Of a stretch of DNA of 64,000 nucleotides, positions 19,391-29,891 are shown one piece after another (position 1 is the first letter of the stretch; the number at the start of each line of letters is the position of its first letter). The stretch lies in the NCBI GenBank assembly GCA_036250195.1, contig JAVHZZ010000004.1, positions 139,496,229-139,560,228 of the forward strand. Reading direction: 5' to 3'. The notes beneath the pieces are model-generated. The model was not told the DNA's origin, searched no databases, and was given only the letters and a program-made list of their open reading frames with translations. The stretch comes from Mixophyes australis (taxonomy: Eukaryota; Chordata; Amphibia; Anura; Limnodynastidae). The position numbers and the translations under genes were made by a program.

Positions 19391-20060
19391 AGCTAATTGA
19401 TACTTGCAGTTCTATAATTATGGCACTTGAGATTGAATTTGGTCACCATGTCTGTTTGTGTGTGATTTGATTCCTGAATCAAAGCAATTATTAGACTTTT
19501 CCTTTCAGGTTTTCAGAATGTTGTTAATACTATGATTACAGATAAAATATCCCATGCCTATACTTTGAAAGCTAATACATTTTTTTAAAAAAAAATATAC
19601 TTATACAGGCTTTTTATAGTGTAAAATATTTGCATACATGAAAGACTTGATGCCCTGTTTTTTTGTTTTTAATTGCATGTGAAAATGCAAGTGAAAACAC
19701 ATATGAAATGTGTTTTAAGCATTTAAGTGTTAAATGTTCTTAAACATGCAAGTATGTATTGTTTCATTTGGTACATGATTTGATTTTCACATTCTTTTAA
19801 ATGTGCTTAAGTTAAGTTAAAAATGCATCTTAAATGCAGAATTTTAACACCCGTGTGTAATAGCTTGAAGAACCTGTTCTGCTCAGGGTGAATAGCCTTT
19901 GTATTACTGCATAGATATCCGCTACAATCCTGCTGACATTTGCAGAGTTGTCTCCAAATGTGCTTAACTGCTATGTGATATTGCACACATATAGCTTACT
20001 GCATTAGCAACAAAGCTGGAATCAATGAGAAGATGTATGCAAACTTTAACCAGATCCAAT
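19391..20060. other. Non-coding AT-rich sequence
   Basis: No supported feature was found. Confidence 0.5.
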
Positions 20061-20412
20061 GGGCAGCACGGTGGCTAAGTGGTTAGCACTTCTGCCTCAC
20101 AGCGCTGGGGTCATGAGTTCAGTTCCCGTCCATGGCCTTATCTCTGTGGAGTTTGTATGTTCTCCCCATGTTTGTGTGGGTTTCCTCCGGGTGCTCCGGT
20201 TTCTTTCCACACTACAAAAACATACTAGTAGGTTATTTGGCTGCTATCAGAATTGACCCTAGTCTCTGTCTGTCTGTCTTTGTGTGTGTGTACGTTAGGG
20301 AATTTAGACTGTAAGCCCCAATGGCGCAGGGACTGATGTGAATGAGTTCTCTGTACAGCGCTGCGGAATCAGTGGCGCTATATAAATAAATGGTGATTGT
20401 GATGATGATGAT
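20061..20412 (+). mobile_element. Full-length tRNA-derived SINE
   Basis: It begins GGGCAGCACGGTGGCTAAG, with an A-box-like GGCTAAGTGGTTAGC and a B-box-like GAGTTCAGTTCCC, the internal RNA polymerase III promoter of tRNA-derived SINEs. A body with GTTTCCTCCGGGTGCTCCGG follows, then a variable TCTG/TGTG run and a tail (CAGCGCTGCGGAATCAGTGG, CTATATAAATAAATGG) ending in GATGAT repeats. The tail resembles LINE 3' ends seen elsewhere in the window, suggesting L2/CR1-type mobilisation. Confidence 0.88.
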
Positions 20413-20536
20413 CTAGTATCTCAATATCTGTTTCATATTCTGTATGCACTGAAAACTATATACATCAACTTCTCTACTCTATTTGAAATGATCACGGTAA
20501 ATACATCCTTTTCTAGTACATGTTGATACAGGCTAA

Positions 20537-20957
20537 AGCTGGGTACACACTACAGAAATTTAAACCAACTTTTTATGCTGAGCGATTTTACATGCGATCG
20601 ATGTTTCGATCGCTCGGTCCATGGACTGCATACACACTAGCCTTGTTTAGGACGATGAAGGGAAAAGCGGGCGTCCCTTTAGCGACTTTTTACAGCCATC
20701 TTGTCGTGAGCAATGACTGTAATTTTATACTTGCTGTTGTGGATCGGTCGGAAGTTTATACACACTACACAACGGAAACGAGATTGGAACGAAAATATTA
20801 AACGGTACGACCAACCAAATGAGGCGACAATCGTCCATTTGGGCAGACTTTCAACCATAGTGTCACTGCACACACTGACCCGATTTTTGAACGAGCGGTC
20901 GTATGTCGGCTGATTTAGCTGATTATTGGATGAAAACTGTGTAGTGTGTACCCAGCT
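20537..20957. mobile_element. MITE copy A of the AGCTGGGTACACAC family
   Basis: The left terminus AGCTGGGTACACACTACAG and right terminus (minus strand) AGCTGGGTACACACTACACAG are near-perfect inverted repeats. Both sides carry TAA (20534-20536 and 20958-20960), a Harbinger-type 3-bp target duplication. The interior has no conserved ORF; ORFs there lie across both strands by chance. Confidence 0.85.
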
Positions 20958-20960
20958 TAA

Positions 20961-22910
20961 GCCATGCTCATCTAATCCATTGGTGCTCAAACTTTAACTT
21001 TTTTAAGCTGTGATCCCAATTGTCACTGTTCCAGTAACCCCAAAAGAGCCAGTTCCCAATAGAATATATTGCATATCAGGCAAACTTTGACCTCTTGGGG
21101 TTCCAACCCACAGGGTTCTTAACTCCTGATCTTGTCCAAGTGAAGATCATTTACTTTTATTTGTCAATCCTAATGACTGTTGTCCTGTGTCTGATCTTTA
21201 GGTTCCCTTATGTTTATCCCATTCTTCTTATTTTCTATTGTGATGCTGTCTTCATTTTTGTAGCTTCCCACAGCCAAATATAGCCACATTTATTGATGCA
21301 AGTAGGGTCCCATTGATCCTTTCTTTTTGGCTGATATTCTTGGGGTCTGTTTGAATTTACCTTAGGTCTTCATTTCCACCCAATCCTTTGACTTTATTCA
21401 GGTCTGCTTTTTCCATCAAATACCTTTCTTATTATCCTTTTTTTTGTTTTGTTCCATCTTTGTTTTGTTATTTCACTGTAGTTTCTGACTCTAGTTTGTT
21501 ATTTTGGTCCTTAGTTGTTTTATCTATATGTATGTGTGCCCAGTTTCTCCACATTGGATGATATGGTGGCAAAGATTATAGGGCTTGCAGCACTGGGGCT
21601 GTACATACATACTGGTAAATTAATTGAACTGTGATCCAATTGACCCTAGTTTGTGGGTGGTAGAGAATTTAGTGTAAGCTTCACTGGGTTAGTTAAAATA
21701 TTATGGGGCAGTCATTCAAGTAATATTTTTCTTTAATTGTTTGGGCAGTGCTGATCTAGTATTGTCTTAAGAACACCAATGCTACACATAAAATGATCGC
21801 ATTGATAATTGTTTTGATTGGTATTTTAGATTTGCTTATTCCCAAGTTCCCATATTGTATTAGTACTTGCTACTGTTGTGTAATATGTTGGTGCTGTATA
21901 AATGAAATAAAGGATAATAAAAATAATTCTGCCCATTTGGGTTTCACTGGCTCAATTACCTATGAACAAGTAGAAATGCACACATAATTCAGCGTAAAAA
22001 ATAAAATAGTAGTCCAGGAGTTAAGGGAAGTTGAAGTAGTAAATTGTGAAGTGGGAGCACAGTGTTTTTTTCAATTGATATAGTCATTTGTAGAATATAC
22101 ATTTGTAAAGTTCTCTTCTCCCCCCCCCCCCCCCCTTAAAAACATTATTCCAAGTGTTCTAAAGGAAACATTTTCAGTAATAGAAGTATTTTTCATTTCA
22201 CTTTACTCATCTTTATTTAATTTTATGTGTGTGTGTATATATCTATTTATATGTAAGCTATATTACTGTATGGATAACAAGCTCTAGAGATTGACTACTC
22301 CCTCTCCTCTTCAGTTTCCACACGTGTACGTAATCCTCAGTGTCCAGTGAGTCTAGTTTAGTGTGAAAGGTGAGAGGAAGAAATATTTGACTTCTGAGCG
22401 AGACTCTATTTTTATCCTAGTGGGGTGTCCGGTTTTTCTGTGCTTTTAAAGTAGCTGGCCTCCTTGGCACCCATAGAGAGCAGTGAGGTGCCCAGTTTAT
22501 CTCGATCTGTTATCCTATTTTTGAAAACATCAGGTCATTTAGGTACTTTACTTTTTCTACAATTGATTCTTAAAGTACACTGCAATACCACTGCATTCCA
22601 TAAGTAATGTGAGGAATATGTTCCTTATTATTTAGGCAGTGCAGGTTTAGTGTTGTCTTAATGACACAAATAAAATGATTGATAACATTGTGTTTATTTA
22701 CATGAAAGGTTTTTCATATTGCACAGATCAGGTTTTGATTGGTCATTTTTACTGTGTTAACGTGGTGCTGTCTGTATGTGTGAGCACCCACTGCTGTATT
22801 TATTCCCATATGAATGTTTTGTGTGTTTTTCACAAATGTTCCAAAAACATATGGCAGCATGAAGAACACTGCGAGGTTCTGTAGTATTCTTGTGCACTGT
22901 GTTTATGCAT
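20961..22910. other. Non-coding sequence with decayed SINE/LINE tails
   Basis: A degenerate SINE body is recognisable at about 21555-21690 (CAATTGACCCTAGTTTG, GAATTTAGTGTAAGCTTC). A LINE-type tail lies at 21880-21920 (GTAATATGTTGGTGCTGTAT). A C run lies at 22121-22134. No gene is seen. Confidence 0.5.
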
Positions 22911-23030
22911 TTAGAATTTAGACTGTAAACTCCAATGGGACAGGGGCAGGGACTGATGTGAATAGCACCATTCTCTCTCTACAGCGCTGAGGAATTGGTG
23001 GCACTGTATAATATGTTGATGATTACAATG
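22911..23030 (+). mobile_element. SINE tail fragment
   Basis: GAATTTAGACTGTAAACTCC through CTACAGCGCTGAGGAATTGG matches the 3' third of the SINE at 20061. Confidence 0.8.
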
Positions 23031-23680
23031 CTAGGGTCCAGTGACAAATGTATGTGTTTTAGTTTTAATTGTTTGTTTTTATCCTCGCATAGCTCTGATT
23101 CCCTGTCCCCCTAGCATTTGAAGGATGTCCAGGTGGCATCACTATGTGTAACCTCCCTGCACCCTACACATTTTCAGTCTGTTGCTATCCACTTACTGGA
23201 CCAGCCTGGGACTCTCACTGTCCAGTGTGAAACCGTTAGTGGCACCGTACACTCAAGTTTTGTAGCTGCAAACAAGCCTGCCATTTGTCAATATCTGCTC
23301 ACTCATGGTCACCTGGGCCAATGGAAAAACACTGTGGCTGTCCCTAAACTGGCCTATACTACGTTCCAATACTGTTGACCTTTATTGAGATTAAAAAAGG
23401 CAAGAATGCTAGTATATTTTCTCAATACATAAATGATCCTGTATCTGTTTAATTTACTATAGAATCAATTCAGAAAAGGCATCAAAGTATTATATTGATA
23501 TATTATCTGGAAACCCATTAGCCATAAATTTCCATAAACGAGATATAAAAAGGAGATTGCTTGATTTTGTATGATTACCGGTACACATTGAAACTTGTTT
23601 TTGGTATTTGTGAATTAAAATGTTTTACCATGTTTTCTCCCAGCACAGTACAATGGTGTTTGTGTCTTTTGTTTGAGGAT
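23031..23680. other. Non-coding sequence, one moderately GC-rich patch
   Basis: 23110-23380 is less AT-rich than its surroundings and holds an 86-residue plus-strand ORF (MKDVQVASLC start) that I do not recognise. No convincing splice sites frame it, and it may be an old repeat. Confidence 0.35.
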
Positions 23681-24270
23681 GAGGTCACACATTTTTTTTT
23701 TTTTTTTTTTTGTAAATCTTTTTTTTATTGTACAAAGAAATAGGCAAGTTTACATCATGTCAAATAATTGCAACATAATATCTCAATGTACAAATAACAT
23801 TTTTCTTTTTCTATCACAAACATAAATGAGAGAGGAAAATAAAAATAAAAAAAATAAAAGAAGGGGACAGAAATAGAATGGAAAAGAGAAAAGGGCAAGA
23901 AAGGAGACAGAGGAGGGGAAGAGAGAGGAGACTGAGACTAACCGAGTCACTGAATAGTGTGTTTTCCTGGTGTTTCTCATGAAACATACTACGACTTCCT
24001 ATTGCTACCAGTTTAGCTGGGCATTTGCCAATCATTCACATTTTGGATAAAACTTAACCTCATCCACCATCCTCAAAGATTTCTCAGTAAAGACCACCTA
24101 GTATCTTCAAAGACCCGCATGATATGGAGCCGAGTCGATTCTTTCAATGTGTCTATGTATGCACCCCATTTAGCATGGAAGCGCCCCACCCCTTTCTCTA
24201 AATCATTGAAGGTGGCTCGTCTGTCGAAATATAATGTTTCCATCAACTCCGATGGAGGTCACACATTTTT
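23681..24270 (-). mobile_element. 5'-truncated L1/Tx1-like LINE insertion with target duplication
   Basis: A poly-T at 23692-23711 (poly-A on the minus strand) begins the insert. The 16-base direct repeat GAGGTCACACATTTTT flanks it at 23681-23696 and 24255-24270. On the minus strand the start encodes LEKGVGRFHAKWGAYIDTL, resembling the C-terminal end of an L1/Tx1-type ORF2, followed by a stop and a 3' UTR. Long target duplication, poly-A and 5' truncation are the signature of target-primed reverse transcription. Confidence 0.85.
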
Positions 24271-24639
24271 AAGCCCTGGTGGGATTCCAATATTCTACCT
24301 AAATATAATTGCATAAAGGGCACTGTTCCCTTTACACTGTAGCATAGCTCATTAATAATTCACAAATGCAGCACTTAGAGCCGCTAACTGATTGGCAGTT
24401 AAAACAGAGGAGAGAAATTGTACATAACGCATCAGTCCACAAGGCTGTGCCACCCACCCCCCCCTTTCAGTAAATGAGTAAAATGTGCTTCATTCAGTAA
24501 TGTTCTTATATTCTCCAGTATAGCACATACTTGTTCCTACTATGTTACTGATTTAAGGCTCACTCACAGCTATCTGCTTTTTAATTCACTTTTCATATAT
24601 TAATAAGGGACCAAAACACATCTAAAGTTTGCATTCGTT
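24271..24639. other. Non-coding spacer
   Basis: No supported feature was found apart from a short C run near 24460. Confidence 0.45.
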
Positions 24640-24800
24640 TTCATCATCATCATCAACATTATCATGTAAGGTGCCAAAAATGTCTGCAGTGCCGGACAGC
24701 CAGGATTACAAAATACAAATTGCAAATAAAAACAGATCGAGTACCAGTTTTGAGACAGAGGTTAGAGAGGGGTCGTGCTTGTGAGAACTTAGTCTGGAGG
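24640..24800 (-). mobile_element. LINE 3' tail fragment (L2-like)
   Basis: CATCATCATC, then a decayed GGTGCCAAAAATGTCTGCAG and GCCGGACAGCCAGGATTACA, parallels the better copy at 37457-37540 (GGCGCCACAAGGTTTCTGCA). It is decayed and without coding sequence. Confidence 0.5.
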
Positions 24801-25900
24801 TGTGTTTTACCCATGCACAGTGTATAATATTGAAGTCTAATTTAAAAAAAAAAAAAAATAAGAAATCCACTCATTTAAAAACCTCAAATGTATGCACATG
24901 CTAATGATTTTTACTGACAACAGTTTACAATCGCTTTTTTTGTTTTTGTTACTCAAAGTAGTCATCCGGTGGGGTTTATACCATTCCGTAACACAGATTA
25001 TTTGGATTGTCTATTTTTTGTTTAAAAGCATGAAATGAGAGTACAAGGATTCTTTTAATCTGCTAAATGAGCAGCTTGTTATTGGTTTCATGTACATGAG
25101 AGAACTTTCACAGAATTATTAATATCTTATAATTGTTTTCTATACAGAACTGTTTAGACCTTCAATGCAATCCAAAATCCTGTTCCTTCACAATCTTTAG
25201 AGACTATGGGTCAGGTTCCTCATACTACTTTGATAACTTATTGAAATTGGTGTGTTCTTTACAACCTATGGATATTATTATGCATTGACCATAACAGGTT
25301 TGATTACAAATTATAACCCCAGAGAAAACAATTAAACCAATAATTATATCAATAGTGACAGTATATACATTTACATGGATGGAACTTTGTTACCTGTTTA
25401 AATGGACTTCTCGCTGTATGCTGAGAACGGAGAAGCCCTGACTTATACTCTGCACTACATAGTAACACTATGCCGTTATAACTTGGGGGAAAAAAATCGC
25501 ATAATAAGGTGTTTGATTGCAGATTATAGGTGAATGCATTCTGTTTATACACGTATGGCTATAAAATAGAAGAATATATTTAATTCACTGGTATAGCATT
25601 GGTCTGGTCATGTATAGGGCGTTCCATGTAGATATTAAGTTTCTAATGAGGTGTGCTAATATGATATAGTAACATTTATTTCTGTGCCCTGTAGTTTGTA
25701 TCCCTAGATTCAAGAGAATGGGATTGTGCCAGTGTAAATATGGGATTTTTGTTTTCTTTAACTAAATAAAAATAAACAGTATTATTTTTAATTTTCTTGT
25801 TTTTCACTAAATCAGTGCTGTCCAAATATTTCCATGTAGAGAGCTGAGTCCCTCTGTTTTGAAAGGCTGATGACCCCCAGTTGGGCATTCTTGCTCTAAA
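24801..25900. other. Non-coding AT-rich sequence
   Basis: An A run lies at 24843-24858. No supported gene or element was found. Confidence 0.5.
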
Positions 25901-25903
25901 TAA

Positions 25904-26241
25904 AGCTGGGTACACACCTCTACAAACATTGTGCAGGTCACATTACTCATGGCCATTTGGTTAGATATTGCAATAGTGTGTACAGTAGCACAATCATGTT
26001 ATATTGTACCAAACTACATTGCATCTATTGATTTGGTTTTATAAACTTCCTAAAAAATATGATCAAGGATGGAACGATGTCTTTTCAGCAGATGGTTATA
26101 AGAGATGAAGATCACCGATCTGAAGGCACATTGTGTAGGTGTGTACACATAAATCGCAATGCTCGTCATGACTTTAAATCGTTGGTAAAATTGTTAGAGA
26201 CATTGCATCTGAAGTATGATTGCATAGGCTTGTAACCAGCC
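25904..26241. mobile_element. MITE copy B of the AGCTGGGTACACAC family
   Basis: The left end AGCTGGGTACACACCTCTAC is intact and the right end is eroded (GTAACCAGCC). TAA flanks both sides (25901-25903, 26242-26244). The interior contains further GTGTGTAC-type partial repeats. Confidence 0.75.
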
Positions 26242-26244
26242 TAA

Positions 26245-27941
26245 GGCTTATATCCTACTTATAGAAATACACTACTTATTCTCAGTGAAAGCATTGTATT
26301 CTGAAACTGTGAACATTAATGTGTCAGTCATGAGAAAACCATCTCTGGATGTGGTTCATAAATATTATCACTGGTCACTAACATGATTTATAGAAGCAAC
26401 TAAATTGTTATTAACAATTATATTTTTAGGAATTACATACATATTTACATTTTATTTGAAAGATATTTGATATCAATTAACAGTTTAATGTTCGTTGCAA
26501 AGGAACTTGGACTTTCATGTAGGTTTATGTGCATTTTATTCTGTACACATGACCTGAATTAAAAAGAAATCTTTCTATGTGGCTTCCTGGTGTTATATAG
26601 TTTTTCTGACTAAGTGACTTTGATTGTTCTTTACAATCCACATATTATTCACTATGATTGTTTTTACCCTTCCAGTTGTACATAATATAAAAAGCTCTTT
26701 ATGCTATATTTATAGTGGTATATGTTGCCAGCTTAATGAGATGGTGTTGGTACCACTGCTAGGTAAATGCTAATGCAAGTTAAAACAACTTTAGCTACAG
26801 CATACTTCACAAAAGGACTTTTAACCATTTCGGTTAGTGATGTGTGAGGCTTTCCAGTTTTCCAATGTCACATTAACAAATTTATTATTTTCTATGTATC
26901 GGAAAAATATTTCTCTTGTGTTTCGCCAGTAATTTAGTTTTCATCCATTAATCGTCTTTTACTTGTAATATATATGTGTTCCCCATTCCCAAATTAGCCT
27001 TTGGCCCATTTCATAATGGCACTGAAATATATGCAGAAACAATGGGCCTCATTTAGAAATCACAAAATGGCTAAGGTGCAGCTCAAAATCCTCTTTGATA
27101 GTGTGGTGTTCTTCAATTTTTGCAAGTATGTCCAGATTTCTGCAAAAGTGCACAGGTTTATGGTGTAAGTAGATGTCGTTTGCACAGGAAGAGAAGTTGT
27201 TGTTGGGCTAAGTGAGGCAGTCCTTTCAGAGTGTGGAGTAGGTGCCTTGGTGTGCCTCTTTATGCTGAAAAGGGCATTTGATCTTGTCTTATAAATTCAG
27301 TTTTAAAGGGAAACATCTTGCAGTTGCAGCTTGGTATAGAAGCACATTTCTAGGCACACTTTGCCCAAACACACAAAAGTGCCACATGTAATAAAGTCAC
27401 TCCTAATATTTTAAAGAGAAAATGAAGTTTTATTGTAATGAAAGGACTGCAGAGTCATAAATGTGGTCCAGTGTTTGCAAAAGATGAGCCTGTAACCTTG
27501 GCAAAGATATGATTAAGTATGTTTTATTTGAAGCATGTATACACTATGGCCTGATTAATCTTTGGGCATATGTTCATTTGGTAGCATATCTTGTGTGAAA
27601 TAGCTCTGCTCAGAAATGGAGCTTATGCCACTGTTGACAATTGCATACGATTCATGTCCGAATGCGAATGACACTTACGACTGCTCTACATCTTGAGAGA
27701 TGGAACAGGTGAAGGAAGGGACAGATTAACGTAGCCCATCTACGGTAAGGGTGTGCCAAGAGCTTTTCTGACGCAGATGCGGCCAATTCAAGTCCTCTGT
27801 TTCTTGTAAGTACACTTGGTTTTAGCCATATCATTTGCACTCGCTACAGATCGTGTGAATGCCAACTGATAGTGATGACTGACAAGGCGTAGTCTTTAAG
27901 AGACTTATGCTTGCCACTAGCTAGTATAGAATATCTTTATG
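26245..27941. other. Non-coding AT-rich sequence
   Basis: No supported gene, RNA or element was found. Confidence 0.5.
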
Positions 27942-27949
27942 CACTAGAC

Positions 27950-28386
27950 CAGTGGTTCCCAAACTTTTGCAGTTCGCGGCACCCTTAGAGTCTCCAAATT
28001 TTTTCAAGGCACCCCTCCAAAATAATTATTGAGCAGTCCTGTTTTAGAAGTAGTTGGGTCAAAAAATTGTAATAAGTATTTAGGTCAGGACAGAAATACT
28101 TATTTAGTTGTATGCAAAAATGCCCCCTCTGCATCCAGACACTCTGCCCTCAGGCACTCTGCCCCCTCTGCATCCAGACACACTGCCCCCTCTGCATCCA
28201 GACACACTGCCCTCTCTCACACTGCCCCCTCTGTCACGCTGTCCCCCCTCCTCTGTCACGCTGTCCCCCCTCCTCTGTCACGCTGTCCCCCCTCCTCTGT
28301 CACGCTGTCCCCCCTCCTCTGTCACGCTGTCCCCCCCTCCTCTGTCACGCTGTCCCCCCTCCTCTGTCACAGTTTGGGAACCGCCG
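27950..28386. mobile_element. Non-autonomous hAT element with exact 8-bp target duplication
   Basis: The left terminus is CAGTGGTTCCCAAACTTT and the right terminus (minus strand) CGGCGGTTCCCAAACTG, the typical CAGNGGTTCCCAAAC hAT end. CACTAGAC is duplicated exactly at 27942-27949 and 28387-28394. The interior is dominated by a C-rich minisatellite. No transposase is present. Confidence 0.9.
28120..28372. repeat. C-rich minisatellite inside the hAT element
   Basis: There are about four units of CCCCTCTGCATCCAGACACA type, then about eight near-identical 21-22-bp units of CTGTCCCCCCTCCTCTGTCA type. The plus-strand ORFs of 90-140 residues here are stop-free by composition, not genes. Confidence 0.92.
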
Positions 28387-28394
28387 CACTAGAC

Positions 28395-29424
28395 TATAGA
28401 AAAGCTTTGTATGTGCAGTACACAGTGCAAACATTTTTATTTATGCTATGTATTTAATGCAAAAACCTTTTGTTTTGTGTTAAACAAATATTTCTATAAA
28501 TGATTATACTGTTAAGAGTAGCTTTCTTGTTACAATTTGTTGTGTCCTGATGGTATATTTATTTTACATTAACGTATGTTTACTGAAGTCTGTTCTGTGT
28601 ATCTACATAAGGCAAGTATAGAGCGTACTTGCATCCAAATTCAAATTGAAACTTATCTTGAGATGCGCTTTAAATTTAAATACAGTCGGAACTACGCTCA
28701 AGTTCCTTGTTTTTGTTTTGTTTTTAAACCACAAATAGCTTGAAAGTTGGCTTTGGACTTGATTCGGGCCCTTTATGTATAGGCTCTGTCAGTTAAGGGC
28801 TTAATGGGTGGTCATTTCGAAACTGATATGTTATTTGTCTGAGTAAAGTGTAAAACACTACAACTTCCTCTTCATGATGCTGGTTAACCACTCCTGTGGT
28901 CGGGAAGAATGTGTTCCTGAGGTTAACCCAGAATACTGTATGAAGTGGTTCTACACTATGCTCTTGTATAATCTGTATTAGCAGGTACCAATTATATCCA
29001 TTTTACTACAGTACAAGATTTTGCTTCCTTGGTGATGTACAGTTTGTTCTAATGAGTTCTTTCATTAGTCAAGTCATAAAAGGCTTTTGTCCTAGACTGA
29101 GGCAAAGGAAATAAAACGCCTACAGTCGATAAGCATAGTTGAAGTAGAACGGACCGATAACGGTTATTAAACAACTGGAGAACCTGCAGGTTACATAGCT
29201 TTATATTCAAGAAAAGCAAAGTTTTGGGGACTGGAGATAATTTTGTCATAGACAGAGGCTGGACATGACACTCCAAATAACACCACACTCCGAATCAAGG
29301 CCGCGCACACACAATCACTTTCCACACCCCTCCTTAAGTCAGACCACCAGCCTTGTACTATTCGACAAGTGGACAGAGAAGAAGGAACGGTCATCCTTGC
29401 TTCAGTCTCCATAAAAGCCATCTC
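28395..29424. other. Non-coding sequence
   Basis: No supported gene was found. ORFs on the minus strand at 29049-29484 lack recognisable motifs. Confidence 0.45.
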
Positions 29425-29565
29425 GTCGTCCTCATTATTTATATAGCGCCAGCAAATTCTGTAGCGACTTACAATTGGGAACAAACACTGTAATAAAACA
29501 ATACATGGTTATACAGACAGAGATGTAAGAGGACCCTGCTTGCAATTTACCATCTATGGGATATT
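29425..29565 (-). mobile_element. LINE/SINE 3' tail (L2-like)
   Basis: TTATTTATATAGCGCCAGCA, TTCTGTAGCGACTTACAATT and AGGACCCTGCTTGCAA match the reverse complement of the L2-like 3' end at the right edge of the window (GCAGGGTCTTC, CAATTGTAAAGTGCTATGG). Confidence 0.75.
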
Positions 29566-29861
29566 CCCTAAAAATTGACTTCCCTCAATCCCCCCCCCCT
29601 TCCCCCTGCTCACGACACACGCACCCAGAAATAGGAACAATTAATATTAATTTAAAGATTAAAATCCATCTCGTCCAGATTCTAACAGGCAGCAATCTTG
29701 CTCACCTCTCCCTACTATCTGTTGCAGAAACCTCCCCCAGTGCTTCTATATCTCCACTCATCAGTGCAATCATTAGGTACTGCTGGAGGATGCTCGTGGT
29801 GATCTGATCATACGCTTTGTGGATCTTCTGGTGCTCCTCAGCCCTGCAGGTTGCTGGGAGG

Positions 29862-29891
29862 GTGACTGGATGCAGGCTCGCATCCGGTCAC
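29862..29891. repeat. 12-bp-arm hairpin
   Basis: GTGACTGGATGC, a 6-base loop and GCATCCGGTCAC form a stem with a single G-T pair as the only imperfection. No terminator or transposon context was identified. Confidence 0.7.

Noticed and set aside
20061..20130. Functional tRNA gene
   Set aside because: A- and B-box-like sequences are present, but no cloverleaf fits well and the SINE body follows directly.
28029..28457. Overlapping His/Pro/Ser-rich ORFs of 94-142 residues
   Set aside because: They arise from the C-rich tandem repeat inside a non-autonomous hAT element.
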